Under the pieces are notes generated by a model. The model saw nothing but the letters and a program-made list of their open reading frames with translations, was not told the origin of the DNA and searched no databases. From the NCBI GenBank assembly GCA_025558075.1, contig JAHLKF010000008.1, positions 434,001-498,000 on the forward strand: DNA of 64,000 nt, in the 5' to 3' direction. Of this stretch, positions 10,937 through 21,064 are shown in pieces. Source of the DNA: Gaertneriomyces semiglobifer (lineage: Eukaryota; Chytridiomycota; Chytridiomycetes; Spizellomycetales; Spizellomycetaceae). Within the stretch, counting starts at the first letter, position 1. Every line of letters begins with the position of its first letter. The position numbers and the translations under genes are program-made.

Positions 10937-13900
10937 ATGCCCTTCTGGAGCAAGAGTAAAAAGAGACGAGCCAGAACTCCTCCGCCTAACATGGATCGAC
11001 AAGGACAGCACCAGCCTTCCGGACAATCTTCTCCGGGACGGTCATTGTTCGGGCTCAAACGACGCAGTCCTTCGCCATTCGTGCGGAGATACGAATCAGA
11101 GCAGTATGTTCTTCCCCCAGCTCCAACTACATCCAGTATCAACAGTACAGCGAGCAGTAACTCCCAAAATTATCAACCTTACTCCCGAGGAGGTCTCCTT
11201 GACGTGCCCATTCCTGGTGAATCGCCACTCAGCTTGGATCTCGGCCTCGACTTTGCTCCCAATCGATCCCGCTCACCAGCGCCATCTCGGTCCAGGGACC
11301 GCCGTCATCCACGCGAGTTACCTGAACCACCGACAAGCATTGTGGTTGTCACTTCGACTGGGCCATCATGTGTGATTCAGTGCAGCAAGGCGACAACGGT
11401 CCAGGATGCCCTGGATCAGGCAAGTAGGTCCCTCCCTGCAGAACACTCTAAATTGGTCGAGGCGCGGGCGCCAGATGGACGAAAGGCTCGAGTGGACGAG
11501 AAGGTGCTAGATGTGTGCGGTCCAAATAAGGTAACTCAAACATCTTGTTTGTGAGAATCCAGGCCGTGATGCAACAGTCCTACTAACACCCTGCCCTCAT
11601 CAAGATTCTCGTGGTTACGGTTGGAAATGATTACTACAGTAGAAGAGCAAGTGCCGACTCGCCGCGTGGCTATACCTTGAGACGAGGCTACATGGACCGT
11701 GACGAAAACCTGCCTGATGACTCTGATACGGACACTGGGTCCCGTCCTCGCCCAGAACGTGATGACAGATTACCCAGAGCTCGCGGAGTCATTCCTAGAG
11801 CTAGTGCACCCAGAAGAGACTCGAGCAACTCACGGCACTACCGTTACCCTGCCCGGGCGAGCTCCAAACACAGCGTAACCACTGATGACATGTCCGATTC
11901 CGGTCATGTTCCTCCTCTACCGTCCCAACGCTATTCAAAACCCAGTAGTCCTGCTCCTAGTTTCGGGTTACCGCGGATCGAGAGGGCGGCGTCACCTCCT
12001 TTATTAGGTGACCTACAACGCTCTCGCGACTCACGACTGAGCCGAGCAAGTCGAAACAGCCAAGAGGGACGGACGAATGGGTGGGAAGAAAAGCCCAGTC
12101 GACCTAATCGAGAGGATAGCAAACGCAGTTCGGCACGCACATCTGGTCTGGACAGTGTCATGGAGGATTTAGCGCGCATGGCTGATTTTGGAGTTGATAG
12201 CCTGCCGCAATCATCCACCCGTGCCGTGGATGAGCCTCAAGAGCCAGCATTTGATGCTCCGGCGAGGTCCAGCTCGCACTTCAGCCGGCGGAGCAACGAT
12301 GTAGATAGCAGGTTGATTGAAATTTTGAATTCCGTGGGAATGGAAATCGATGATGCCTTGGGTGAGCTTTCAATGGCCGAAAGTCTGTCAGAACCTCCGT
12401 CTCCGTCACGATCTTCCATGATCGAAGATGCCTCTGATATTGACGATAGTACTCGCAAAACAAACCACCCCAAGTACAGGAGCCGCCGTTTGACGAAAAT
12501 TTCTAAAGCGTCAGCCATGGACATTTTGACTGCACTAGAGCAACAAGAGACCGAACTAACATCTGCCGTTCCCGAAACGCCGGTATCTTTGAGTTTCTCC
12601 TTGAGTGATGATAGAGCTTCCCGTCGTGTCAGTCGAATCTCACGCGCGTCCGCGTTGAGTATGTTTGCCAGCATCACAAACAGCGATCATGATGATGATG
12701 ATGACGACTCCAACGCGGACAATGAGGAAGATGCTGATCAGGACGCGGATGACGAGACTGTTATCGGAGACTTACCGGATGATTCTTCCTTGAACGTTGA
12801 TCCTATTCCTACGGATGATGCGGGGACCTTGCCGCCAATGCGCGGCAAATCGTTGATGTTGCTGAAAGCTCCACCGAAAAAAGTACGCCCGCCAGCAAGA
12901 CGTGGTCGGTCTTCTCCTACATCGACCTTCAACGAGTCGGAAAGGACCAACCTATTGGATTCAATGATGATTCCCAACCCGACCCCGGCTCCTGCAGCAC
13001 CCACTGATACGCTGCTTCCGCCTCCACCTGCTGCCCCTCTTCCTGCCCTACCGGTTCACGTTGATGACAACTCCCGCACCGACAACAGTGTTTCCATGGA
13101 CAAGCGGCCGGATGAAACTCTTGTGGTGGGTTCAGACGCGCAAGCTGTTGGACTATCGTCCAGCGTTGCTGAAACCGCCGAGCTCAAGGGCGAAAGCCCA
13201 GCTGCTGCTATCGACTCTTCTCAAACGCCTGCCTCGCCCGCCCTCGTATCTACTGAGACACTTGCTGAGGCGCAACCTGTTCCTGTGTTGATATTACCTC
13301 CTGAGGCACCTGCGTCGCTTTCTGGCGAGGCTCCTGCCGCTGCGAACATTCCACCGCCTCCACCTCCTCCGCCTGTCATGACCTTTGAGAGTTCTGCTAC
13401 CGGCCCACCGCCGCCGCCTCCTCCTCCACCGGTGATGACGTTTGATAGCACTTCTGGTGGACCTCCACCACCGCCTCCTCCTCCGCCTGTGATGTCTTTT
13501 GACAACCCTGCTGGTGGACCTCCACCGCCTCCACCACCACCACCTGTGATGTCTTTTGATAACGCTGCTGGTGGACCTCCGCCGCCCCCACCGCCACCAC
13601 CAGTAATGGCTTTCGACAACGCTTCTGGTGGACCTCCACCTCCGCCGCCGCCAGGCAATGGGCCGCCCCCTCCACCACCTCCTCCTCCACCACCAGGTGG
13701 TGTCCCGCCGCCGCCCCCTCCACCGCCTGGTGGTGTTTCAACACCCGCTGCACCACCGGAAGATGCACAATCGGCATTTCTTGCTGAACTTCGTGATCCC
13801 AACCGCCGTAAGAAATTGCGAAAGGTCACCCCTCCTGCAAGGCCAGCCATCGCTGAGCAAGCCAAAGCTGAAAAGCAATCCGATCAGAACGCCGCTGAAC

Positions 13901-15020
13901 CTGCAAAAGATGAGGTGGATAGGCAAGAGCTGTACATTGAGCTGCTAGGATATATGGAAGCCCCGAACGGTAACATTGAAGAACTGTGCGACAAGGCCGC
14001 AAAACAGACCAATCTGGTTAGAAGCTTTGCCTTTACGCTTATGCGAAAAGGCTGGGTGACCGGCTATCGTGTGACAGACAATTTACCGGAGGTTAAAGGG
14101 CGCCAGAAACGGATTCCGATCAAGGTGTGGCCGGGGCGTGAGGTGATGATGTGCATTGAATTGCAGGACATTACGGAAGACGAGCTCGTCCAGCGAGTGG
14201 GGAGTCAAAAAATGGATTTTGATACGCTGACACGGAACACCTCTGGAGAGCCAGTTCAATACAAGGGCGAAGTAGCGCGCGTGTATATGTACCGCTTTGA
14301 TGAGAAAGCCAAGCAGCATGTCATGGATGAGGTTGCTATGGTGGCAACGCGGAGCTTCCCAAAGAAGGCCAAAGTGTTTGACGATCCGGAACCGCCACAG
14401 AATAATTTTGTGAACCGGCAGCGATGGGAAGATTGGAATCAAAGGAAGCTGCATTATTTGCAGAGTGACTGGCCACAATTCGAGTTAATCTTCAACAAAC
14501 TGGTATGTTCATAGGTGCATTGCCTGATGTGATGATACAAAACTTAATCTATTCCAATTAGATGGCCACCTCGCAAATTGTGCAGTCAACGCATGCACAG
14601 CTTCATCAAACGCTCGCAGAGATGCGTGCCATGGGTGAGGCCATGCATCGGACCTTTGCCGGCGTTCCAGTGCCGCAACTCCGACGGATCGTTGAGTCCA
14701 TTCCATCGCGTATCAAGGAAGTTGCTCAACGCTTGCAGAAACAAAATGGAATTATTATTCGTGACGATAGTCTGAAACTTACGCCAGATTTCCTGCAGCG
14801 GATGGGTCTTGTCCCTGACAAGGAGGAAGAGGCGAAAAAGAAGGAGGAAGTCAAAGAAAGCGAGCAGGCACCGCCGGTGCGTCGATCTCAGGATAGCGCA
14901 CGAGAAACGATGATCTCCATTGGCGGTGTTCCCTTTGATATGCTTTTGCCTTTGTTAAAGAAGAGCTTTAACCGGCAAGAATTGAGTGAGGAACGGATGA
15001 ATCGACGGTTGACTCTTTAA
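10937..15020 (+). CDS. large proline-rich WH2-type protein, probable actin regulator
   Basis: Three exons (10937-11530, 11605-14502, 14562-15020; 1316 residues), both introns phase 0, the first with branch CTACTAAC. Residues 1-200 are Ser/Pro/Arg-rich and end in a ubiquitin-like or RA-like beta segment that crosses the first intron (..PNK/ILVVTVGND). A long acidic, Ser-rich region follows. Residues about 780-910 carry an FH1-like proline tract built of near-identical units: a nine-proline run, then VM(T/S/A)F(D/E). Directly after it lies a WH2-like motif (AFLAELRDPNRRKKLRKV, about 918-942). The C-terminal 370 residues are conserved-looking but unknown to me; they are not an FH2 domain. Polyproline plus WH2 suggests profilin and actin binding, as in WASP/WIP/verprolin proteins. 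Function is inferred. Confidence 0.8.
13350..13740 (+). repeat. polyproline-coding tandem repeat
   Basis: Five related units of about 60 bases each encode a glycine pair, a run of about nine prolines and VM(T/S/A)F(D/E)(N/S)-type spacers, followed by shorter proline blocks. It lies inside the WH2 gene and explains the large glycine-rich open frame on the opposite strand. Unit number may vary between isolates. Confidence 0.85.
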
Positions 15021-15759
15021 AAGGAAGTCTTGCACCACCCGACAATACAGCTTTTACCTATGCCCCTTGATATTATGGATTATTTAATGTTGGGTTTTCC
15101 GAGAATTGAAATGCTAGTTGAAGAGCGCTGCGCGCATCATACTTTGTAGTTATAGACTTACTCCCTTGAAGTTTTACGAGGCGCTTGTATGCTCTGGCGC
15201 CTGAGTTTCCCAGTGCATTTTTGTTTGTTCCTTCTCGTTTCCTGTTCCTTGCAAGCAGCTGTTGCGCGGGGATGTTACTCTCATCACGTGACGACTGTGC
15301 CACCTGTTTTGTTCGGTATAAAGTCGGCGAGTTCAGCGACCAGTTGCATCGGAATTGGAAGAGCAGCAGAGACGGCGACGCAATCGCACTGTACTGGCCA
15401 ATGTCTGATTGGGAGTCTACAGCCGTTCGCTGAACAGTCATTCGCCATTGCTGTGTGGGCACCCGCTGGTCTCTTTTGTGGGATGCACGTTTGTAACACT
15501 CTGTGGCCGTCGTCGCTTTCGGTAGGCGGACTCAATTTTTCAGCAAACAACATAAAAGTGTAGTCGGTATCTTTCTTTATAAGGATGTTGGCGAGACTCT
15601 TATTCACCAACTCGTGTCTTACGACGATCTTGGTTTATTCCTGGTCTTACATTTGCATGCATGGATGCTACGGCTTGTGCAATTACAGACAGCTGATCCA
15701 TCCTAGCCGTCCGGTATATGGATGGATGGGTATATCATGATGGGAAATCCTTCCAAAAA
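15021..15759. other. intergenic between convergent genes
   Basis: About 740 bases between the ends of the WH2 gene and the RING-like gene. Short open frames on both strands (15185-15563 plus, 15284-15610 minus) look non-coding. No element recognised beyond expected 3' untranslated sequence. Confidence 0.45.
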
Positions 15760-16017
15760 CTAGGCTATTTTCCTAAGTTCTCCAAACAGCTGATGGCATA
15801 CGCGACACTTTCCGCCTGTAGCCTGCTTCATGGCGCATTGCTTGCAAAGGGATGCATGTCCACAGGGAACCGCAGCATATGCAATCGGACTTTTTTGACA
15901 AACATGGCAAGGGAGTCGATTGAATTTCACACGAGCATTGCTACCGTTGCCACTGCCGCTGCTGTTGGGTGACGGTGGTGGAGAAGGGGACGTCGATGAA
16001 CGTCGAGTATCTGCCAT
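15760..16017 (-). CDS. 85-residue RING-like (C3HC4) zinc protein
   Basis: A single-exon gene. A Ser/Pro-rich N-terminus of about 30 residues precedes a compact cysteine cluster: CHVC, CGH, CKQC and CRVC, that is C-x2-C, C-x-H, C-x2-C, C-x2-C, the order of a short C3HC4 RING or RING-like finger, followed by HQLFGELRKIA. RING fingers usually recruit E2 enzymes for ubiquitin transfer, but this one is very short and has no other domain, so the role is open. ATG 16015-16017 is the only upstream start in frame. Confidence 0.7.
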   Translation of the reverse strand: MADTRRSSTSPSPPPSPNSSGSGNGSNARVKFNRLPCHVCQKSPIAYAAVPCGHASLCKQCAMKQATGGKCRVCHQLFGELRKIA

Positions 16018-16483
16018 ATTTTGTAAACTTGTGGCGCGCGCGCCAATGTCGTCTAAGCTCCCCTTGTACTTGTAGATGACATGAGTTACGAGGTGGACTT
16101 CTCTTTCGCTGACCTGTGCACATGCACCACCGTCTTCCCCACCCTTCCTACCTTGTCAATACGCTCTCCCTCTCTCTCCCGCCGTGTTATCGTCGCTAGC
16201 TTCACCTTATTTTCAATGCGCAGACGTCCTATTTTAATGCGGGAAAATACTCCGATTATAAAGGTGCTGTGCCGCCCGGAATTCACGCGTCACTAAGACA
16301 TTTTCGTTGCGAGATCCTCGTCTTTGTTACCACACACGCCTCACGAAAGCTCTTTTTCACCTCCCTCCACTGCTGTTACGTTAGGCTAGTAGGAATAACC
16401 TACGGTACTCCCCCACACGTCGTGGACAGGACATCGTATCTCCGGCGCTCATCCTTGCTTCCGCAACGAAGACTCTTTCCATA
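16018..16483. promoter_or_regulatory. divergent promoter region, RING-like gene and IDH1
   Basis: A 466-base region between divergent starts. A TATA-like GATTATAAAG lies near 16254 on the plus strand, roughly 230 bases before the IDH1 start. Several pyrimidine-rich tracts typical of fungal leaders are present; no defined operator was recognised. Confidence 0.45.
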
Positions 16484-17984
16484 ATGTACTTTCGTAGCCT
16501 AACGAGAAGTGCCGCCCCTGCGGTCCGGTCGGTCAGACCCACCGCCTTTCCCGCAGTAGCTGTGCGATGCATTGGCACTGCGCAAAGCAAGACAGCTTTG
16601 CCTTCTACAGACAGTGTGCGTGACATGCTAATGTGTATGCGAGTTTGTTTGCCCAGTCGATGTATACTCATCAAATTCATTTATTTTCCAGACGTGCGCG
16701 CCAGGAACTGTTTACGGAGGACAACACACTGTGACTCTTATTCCTGGTGATGGTATTGGTTTGGAGATGGCCACCTCGGTCAAGGCCATTTTCAAGGCTG
16801 CCCATGTGCCTGTGGAGTGGGAACAGTTCGATCTTTCAGGATACACAAAGAAGGACGAAGGCCTTTTGAAGCAAGCAATGGATTCGATCCGTCGGAATAA
16901 GGTTGCCCTTAAGGGTAAGTCTCATCAACACGTGGAGCTAGTTCATTAGTTCATTTTTGCCTTACGCATCATCGCCATAATAGGTATCCTCTACACGCCC
17001 GTCTCCCGTCTCGGCCACAGCTCCCTCAACGTGTTCTTGCGTAAAGATTTGGACATTTTCGCATCTACCTCCATCATTCAGAACCTCCCTGGAAGCTGGC
17101 CAACGCGCCACAAGAATGTCAACTTCGCCATCATTCGTGAGAACACCGAAGGAGAATACTCAGGACTCGAGCACACTGTGCGTGATGTATTTGCTCGCGC
17201 AACACATTTTTCTAGCAGCTGACCTACTTTATTGCGTTGCAGCCGGTAGCTGGGGTCGTTGAGTCGTTGAAGGTTGTCACACGGGCAAAGACTGAGCGGA
17301 TTGCAAAGTATGCTTTCGACTTTGCGTTGAAGAATGGCCGGAAGAAGGTTACTGCCATCCACAAGGCAAACATTATGTATGGAGTGATTTTTTTTTTCGG
17401 ACGAGCTTGCATTTGGTTCTAAAGGTTATTTATTTATTAGGAAATTGGGTGACGGTCTGTTCTTGAACGTGTGCCGCGAAGTTGCGAAAAAGTACGAGAG
17501 CTCCGGCATCCAGTTCAACGACATGATCGTCGACAACGCCTCTATGCAGCTTGTTTCCAAGCCTAGCCAATTCGATGTCATCGTGTGCGGTAACTTGTAC
17601 GGAAACATTTTGTCCAATGTTGGAGCCGCCATTGTTGGTGGACCCGGAATTGTTCCTGGTGCCAACTTTGGTCGTGAATACGCTGTATTCGAACCTGGCT
17701 GCCGTCACGTCGGAAAGGACATTCAGGGCCGCAACACCGCCAACCCAACTGCTCTATTGATGTCTTCCATTCACATGCTTCGCCACCTGGGCTTGGACGA
17801 TCACGCCAACAGAATATCTCACGCCTTGATGAAGGTCATCAAGGAGAGCCGCGTTCTGACTCCGGACTTGGGCGGTTCCCACAGCACGACTGACTTCACC
17901 CTTGCTGTCATGTAAGTTGATTCATGTGTTGACCTTTAAATATGGCTCGTGTCATTAATTTTCGGAAACAGTGGTAACCTTTAG
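16484..17984 (+). CDS. IDH1: isocitrate dehydrogenase [NAD] subunit 1, mitochondrial
   Basis: Six exons (16484-16615, 16692-16914, 16984-17177, 17243-17376, 17441-17911, 17972-17984; 388 residues). The first exon is an Arg/Ser/Ala-rich mitochondrial presequence. Core blocks match the isocitrate/isopropylmalate dehydrogenase family: [48 protein letters not shown] and [11 protein letters not shown]. Details such as [16 protein letters not shown] and [16 protein letters not shown] resemble the regulatory Idh1 rather than the catalytic Idh2 subunit. With Idh2 it forms the allosteric, AMP-activated NAD-dependent enzyme of the TCA cycle. Two donors are GTGCGT. The last coding exon is only 13 bases, adding GNL and the stop. 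Confidence 0.95.
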
Positions 17985-18283
17985 ATACTCGTACAAGTGT
18001 CCGAATGGGAAATTTCGCTATCGGGAGTGTGTGGAGGTGGACGCCAACTGAGAGTGCACTTGGCATCTGCTGCATCTGCCACTTCTGCGTTCAACATTCA
18101 TGCTGGCATTCCTGCGCTGTTGGTGTAGACTTTTTGTATAATCAATTCGACATAGTAACCTCATGCGCTGTTTTAGCCCTACCATCACTCAAAGCCCTTG
18201 CCACACGGGCGTGTCCCCTCTTAACTCCTTCTATTTCAAGTCTACTTGATACGACTCCCCCATGCATGCTATGTTTCCTACAA

Positions 18284-19368
18284 TCATGCTACTTCTGTTG
18301 TGCTCTTAACTTCATCAGAAGGTCCCATAATACGCTCCAACCGGTCTTCCAGGATTAACTTCTGCTCTGTAGCAAGTATAGTATCAGGATCCCGGAGCCC
18401 CAACTTTTATTTCAAAATTAGCAGTCACAATAATGGGATGAAGTCTTCATAGCAAATTTACCTTCGGGATGGGCCATTTTCTCGGCTGATGCCCTTCTCT
18501 CGGCGGCAAATCAATCAGCGTCCCGCATTTCGGTAAGTCGAGGGCCCACTCGCCCTTATATAGCTGTCGCTTATTTCTGTAGATGAACCTCCCAGGTCCT
18601 TCTTTCAAGTCGTTGAGGAAGGCGCCCTCGTATCGGTCACCATTGGCTAGTCCGCCAATTCAGTCTTATGGGGAAATTCGGTATGATTTTAAAGAGATCA
18701 ACAGCACTTGCCTAGCACCAAAACCCCTTGACCGTGCCTGACACCTTCATGCCACTCTCCTTCGTACATGCTGTCATCGCTTTTGTAATGCATCCGTCCC
18801 CAACCCTCCCGCACATCGCCATTCCACATTCCATCATACATACTGCCGTCGTCATAAAAGCACGTCCCATGACCATGCCGAACATCGTTCTCCCACTGTC
18901 CAGCATACACTTTTCGAAGTTGTTTATGCTCGGTAGGTGTTTGTGGCTTGGATGAAGGGGATTGACTCTTTTTCAAGGCAGTTACCGAAGGCAACAGGGC
19001 ACCCTGTTTGGCGGATTTGCGTTGCGTCCGTGCTGGTACGCTGTAGGTTCCGAAGCCGTGGCGGACGTCGTTCTGCCATTCACCCTGATAAACCGCGCCC
19101 GTTGCGGCATAGTGGTAAGTTCCATTGCCTAATATCAAACCGCATGCAGTTTAGTAAGGGAGTGAAAACATATTATTGTGATGCAACGCCAGTTACCGTG
19201 TTTCAAGCCGTTATTCCATTCTCCAATATAACGATCGCCATTGATCATATACACAGTATCCCTCATGCCGTTGCGCAGGGAAGCGATTTCCTTCTGCTTC
19301 CATTTGGGCGTATTCACAATGTCCGCCTGGCGAGCCATGGCCAGTCCTGTTGGTACAATTGGTGCCAT
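18284..19368 (-). CDS. MORN3: MORN3-like MORN-repeat protein
   Basis: Four exons (19368-19197, 19128-18712, 18646-18462, 18403-18284; 297 residues). Six to seven MORN repeats of the type YxGEWxxxxxHGxGTY run through the protein (RYIGEWNNGLKHGNGTY, VYQGEWQNDVRHGFGTY, MYEGEWHEGVRHGQG and others). The C-terminal block KCGTLIDLPP..PRKWPIPK..LRDPDTILATEQ is the part specific to MORN3, a protein of animal sperm and flagellate axonemes. Repeat 3 is preceded by a Lys/Ser-rich insertion. The third exon is entered through an intron with a GC donor (AG/GCAAGT, 18647-18711), the only GC-AG intron seen here. Presence supports a flagellated life stage. Confidence 0.85.
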
Positions 19369-19824
19369 ATTGCAGTGAGAAACTTGTTATCCGGTGGTCG
19401 TAAATTGCTGCCCAAGACAGGTTTTCGCAATTTCTCTTCCCACATCGCCTCACCATGGTGCCAAAATATCTGGCACACCGGAGATTTTGGTTCGATATGG
19501 AAATACCCTTGCAGGGATTGTGCTATAAGCTATAAAAAGCATGTCCAGATCTCGGCGACTTTTGGAATAATTACCGCCCGCGTTCGGACAACCTGCCGAT
19601 AAACTTTACAATGAAGCTGAAATCCCGCTGCCTGATATCGTACGCTGCAATATCTGAACTCTGCAACGGATGTAGGTTCCTCAGGTTTAACGCGCAGAGA
19701 CTTTCGGTTTGTCGGAGATTGACACGATTCTCGCGTGTGTCACGTGTTCCGAAGCGACACTTCAGAATTTTGACCTTTGAACTTCGAAATGTTTTGGCAT
19801 ACAAGAAATATCTTGAAAGTGACA

Positions 19825-20937
19825 ATGATCTCTATAACAGAAAGGTATGTGGTCTGCGCGTTTGGAATTGGTGCCATATCGCATTCCTCAACGACTTCTT
19901 GAATACAGGGATTACATATCAAAAGGCGTCGAAGCAAATATTCGGGCAGATGGTCGAGGGAAGGGAGACTACCGTGCCCTGCATCTGGAAACCGGTTTAG
20001 TGGCACAAGCGTCCGGATCATGTCGAGTAAAACTGGATAGTGGCACGGATGTGTTAGTATGCGTAAAAGTCGAAATCGGCAGCATCGAGCCAAGTGCAGA
20101 CAACGACGCTGATGACGATACCGTGCTAGACGAGGGAGAATGGAAAGCAAAAGACCGTGACCGAGGCCGGATTAGTTGCAACGTAGAATGCTCGCCATCA
20201 GCTACACGAGGGCTAATGGAACCCCAGGACGTTGAGAATATGTGCATTGAATACAGCCAATTCATGAACCGCGTCCTAAATGGAGATCAAGGGGGCATTG
20301 ATCTTAAAAGCCTCTGTATCATTCATGGGTCCACCTGCTGGATATTGAACATTGACGTGCTGGTATTAGACTTTGGAGGAAACTTGCTGGATATCATTCT
20401 TGTTGCGACCAGAGGAGCGTTGCACAATACGAGGATCCCGAAAGCGATCATTGAAGAGTCAGATGGAAAATTGGACTTTGCCATCTCTGATGATGAGACA
20501 GAGATGGTGAGAGGATGGGAGCGCGTACCCTTGTGTGTCACTTTGAATAAGGTTGGTTGAGTGGCGGCCATGAAGCTGTTGCTGATCCCGGCTAACGACG
20601 CCTGTAGATAGGTTACGGCCACGTCGTTGATGCGTCTCCCAGTGAGGAAATGTGTGCATCCTGCAGACTATCTGTAATGATCAACAACAAAGGGAATATC
20701 TGCGCAACGCAGAAAAGCGGAACTGGTGGGCTGGAACCTAGTTTGTTGGCCGAAATGCAACAGGTACGTCCCGTATCCACAATCTCACATAGCTGGTCTC
20801 GCGATGTTAATTTTTGCTCGCGATAGACGGCCAGAAATGTTGCCCAAACATTGTTCAGGCGTTTGGATACTACGTTACTTGAAGAAGAGCGACGAATATC
20901 TAGGGGTATAGAACCCAAAGGATTTAGGAGGGATTAA
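19825..20937 (+). CDS. RRP42: exosome ring subunit Rrp42 (EXOSC7)
   Basis: Four exons (19825-19844, 19909-20551, 20608-20763, 20827-20937; 309 residues). The 20-base first exon gives MISITER, spliced to DYISKGVEANIRADGRG, matching the start of RNase PH-type exosome subunits. Further family blocks are SGSCRVKLDSGTDVLVCVK, CWILNIDVLVLDFGGNLLD, TRIPKAIIEE and GYGHVVDASPSEE. Rrp42 sits in the six-subunit ring of the RNA exosome and lacks its own phosphorolytic activity in eukaryotes; it threads RNA to the catalytic subunits in nucleus and cytoplasm. Compared with human EXOSC7 there is an acidic insertion at about residues 65-95 (DNDADDD, DEGEWKAKDRDRG). Confidence 0.93.
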
Positions 20938-21064
20938 TGACACTTGTAGTCTATGCAATTATTTGATTCACAAGAGGCGGTAGCGCTAGATGTTACATGG
21001 CGTAATGGACAATGCTCTGATCTACTAAACTATTTTCCTTACCAATACTTATCACGAAAGCCGA

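Noticed and set aside
13221..13865. A 214-codon glycine-rich open frame on the minus strand
   Set aside because: It is the reverse complement of the polyproline repeats; CCN codons read backwards give GGN glycine codons with no stops.
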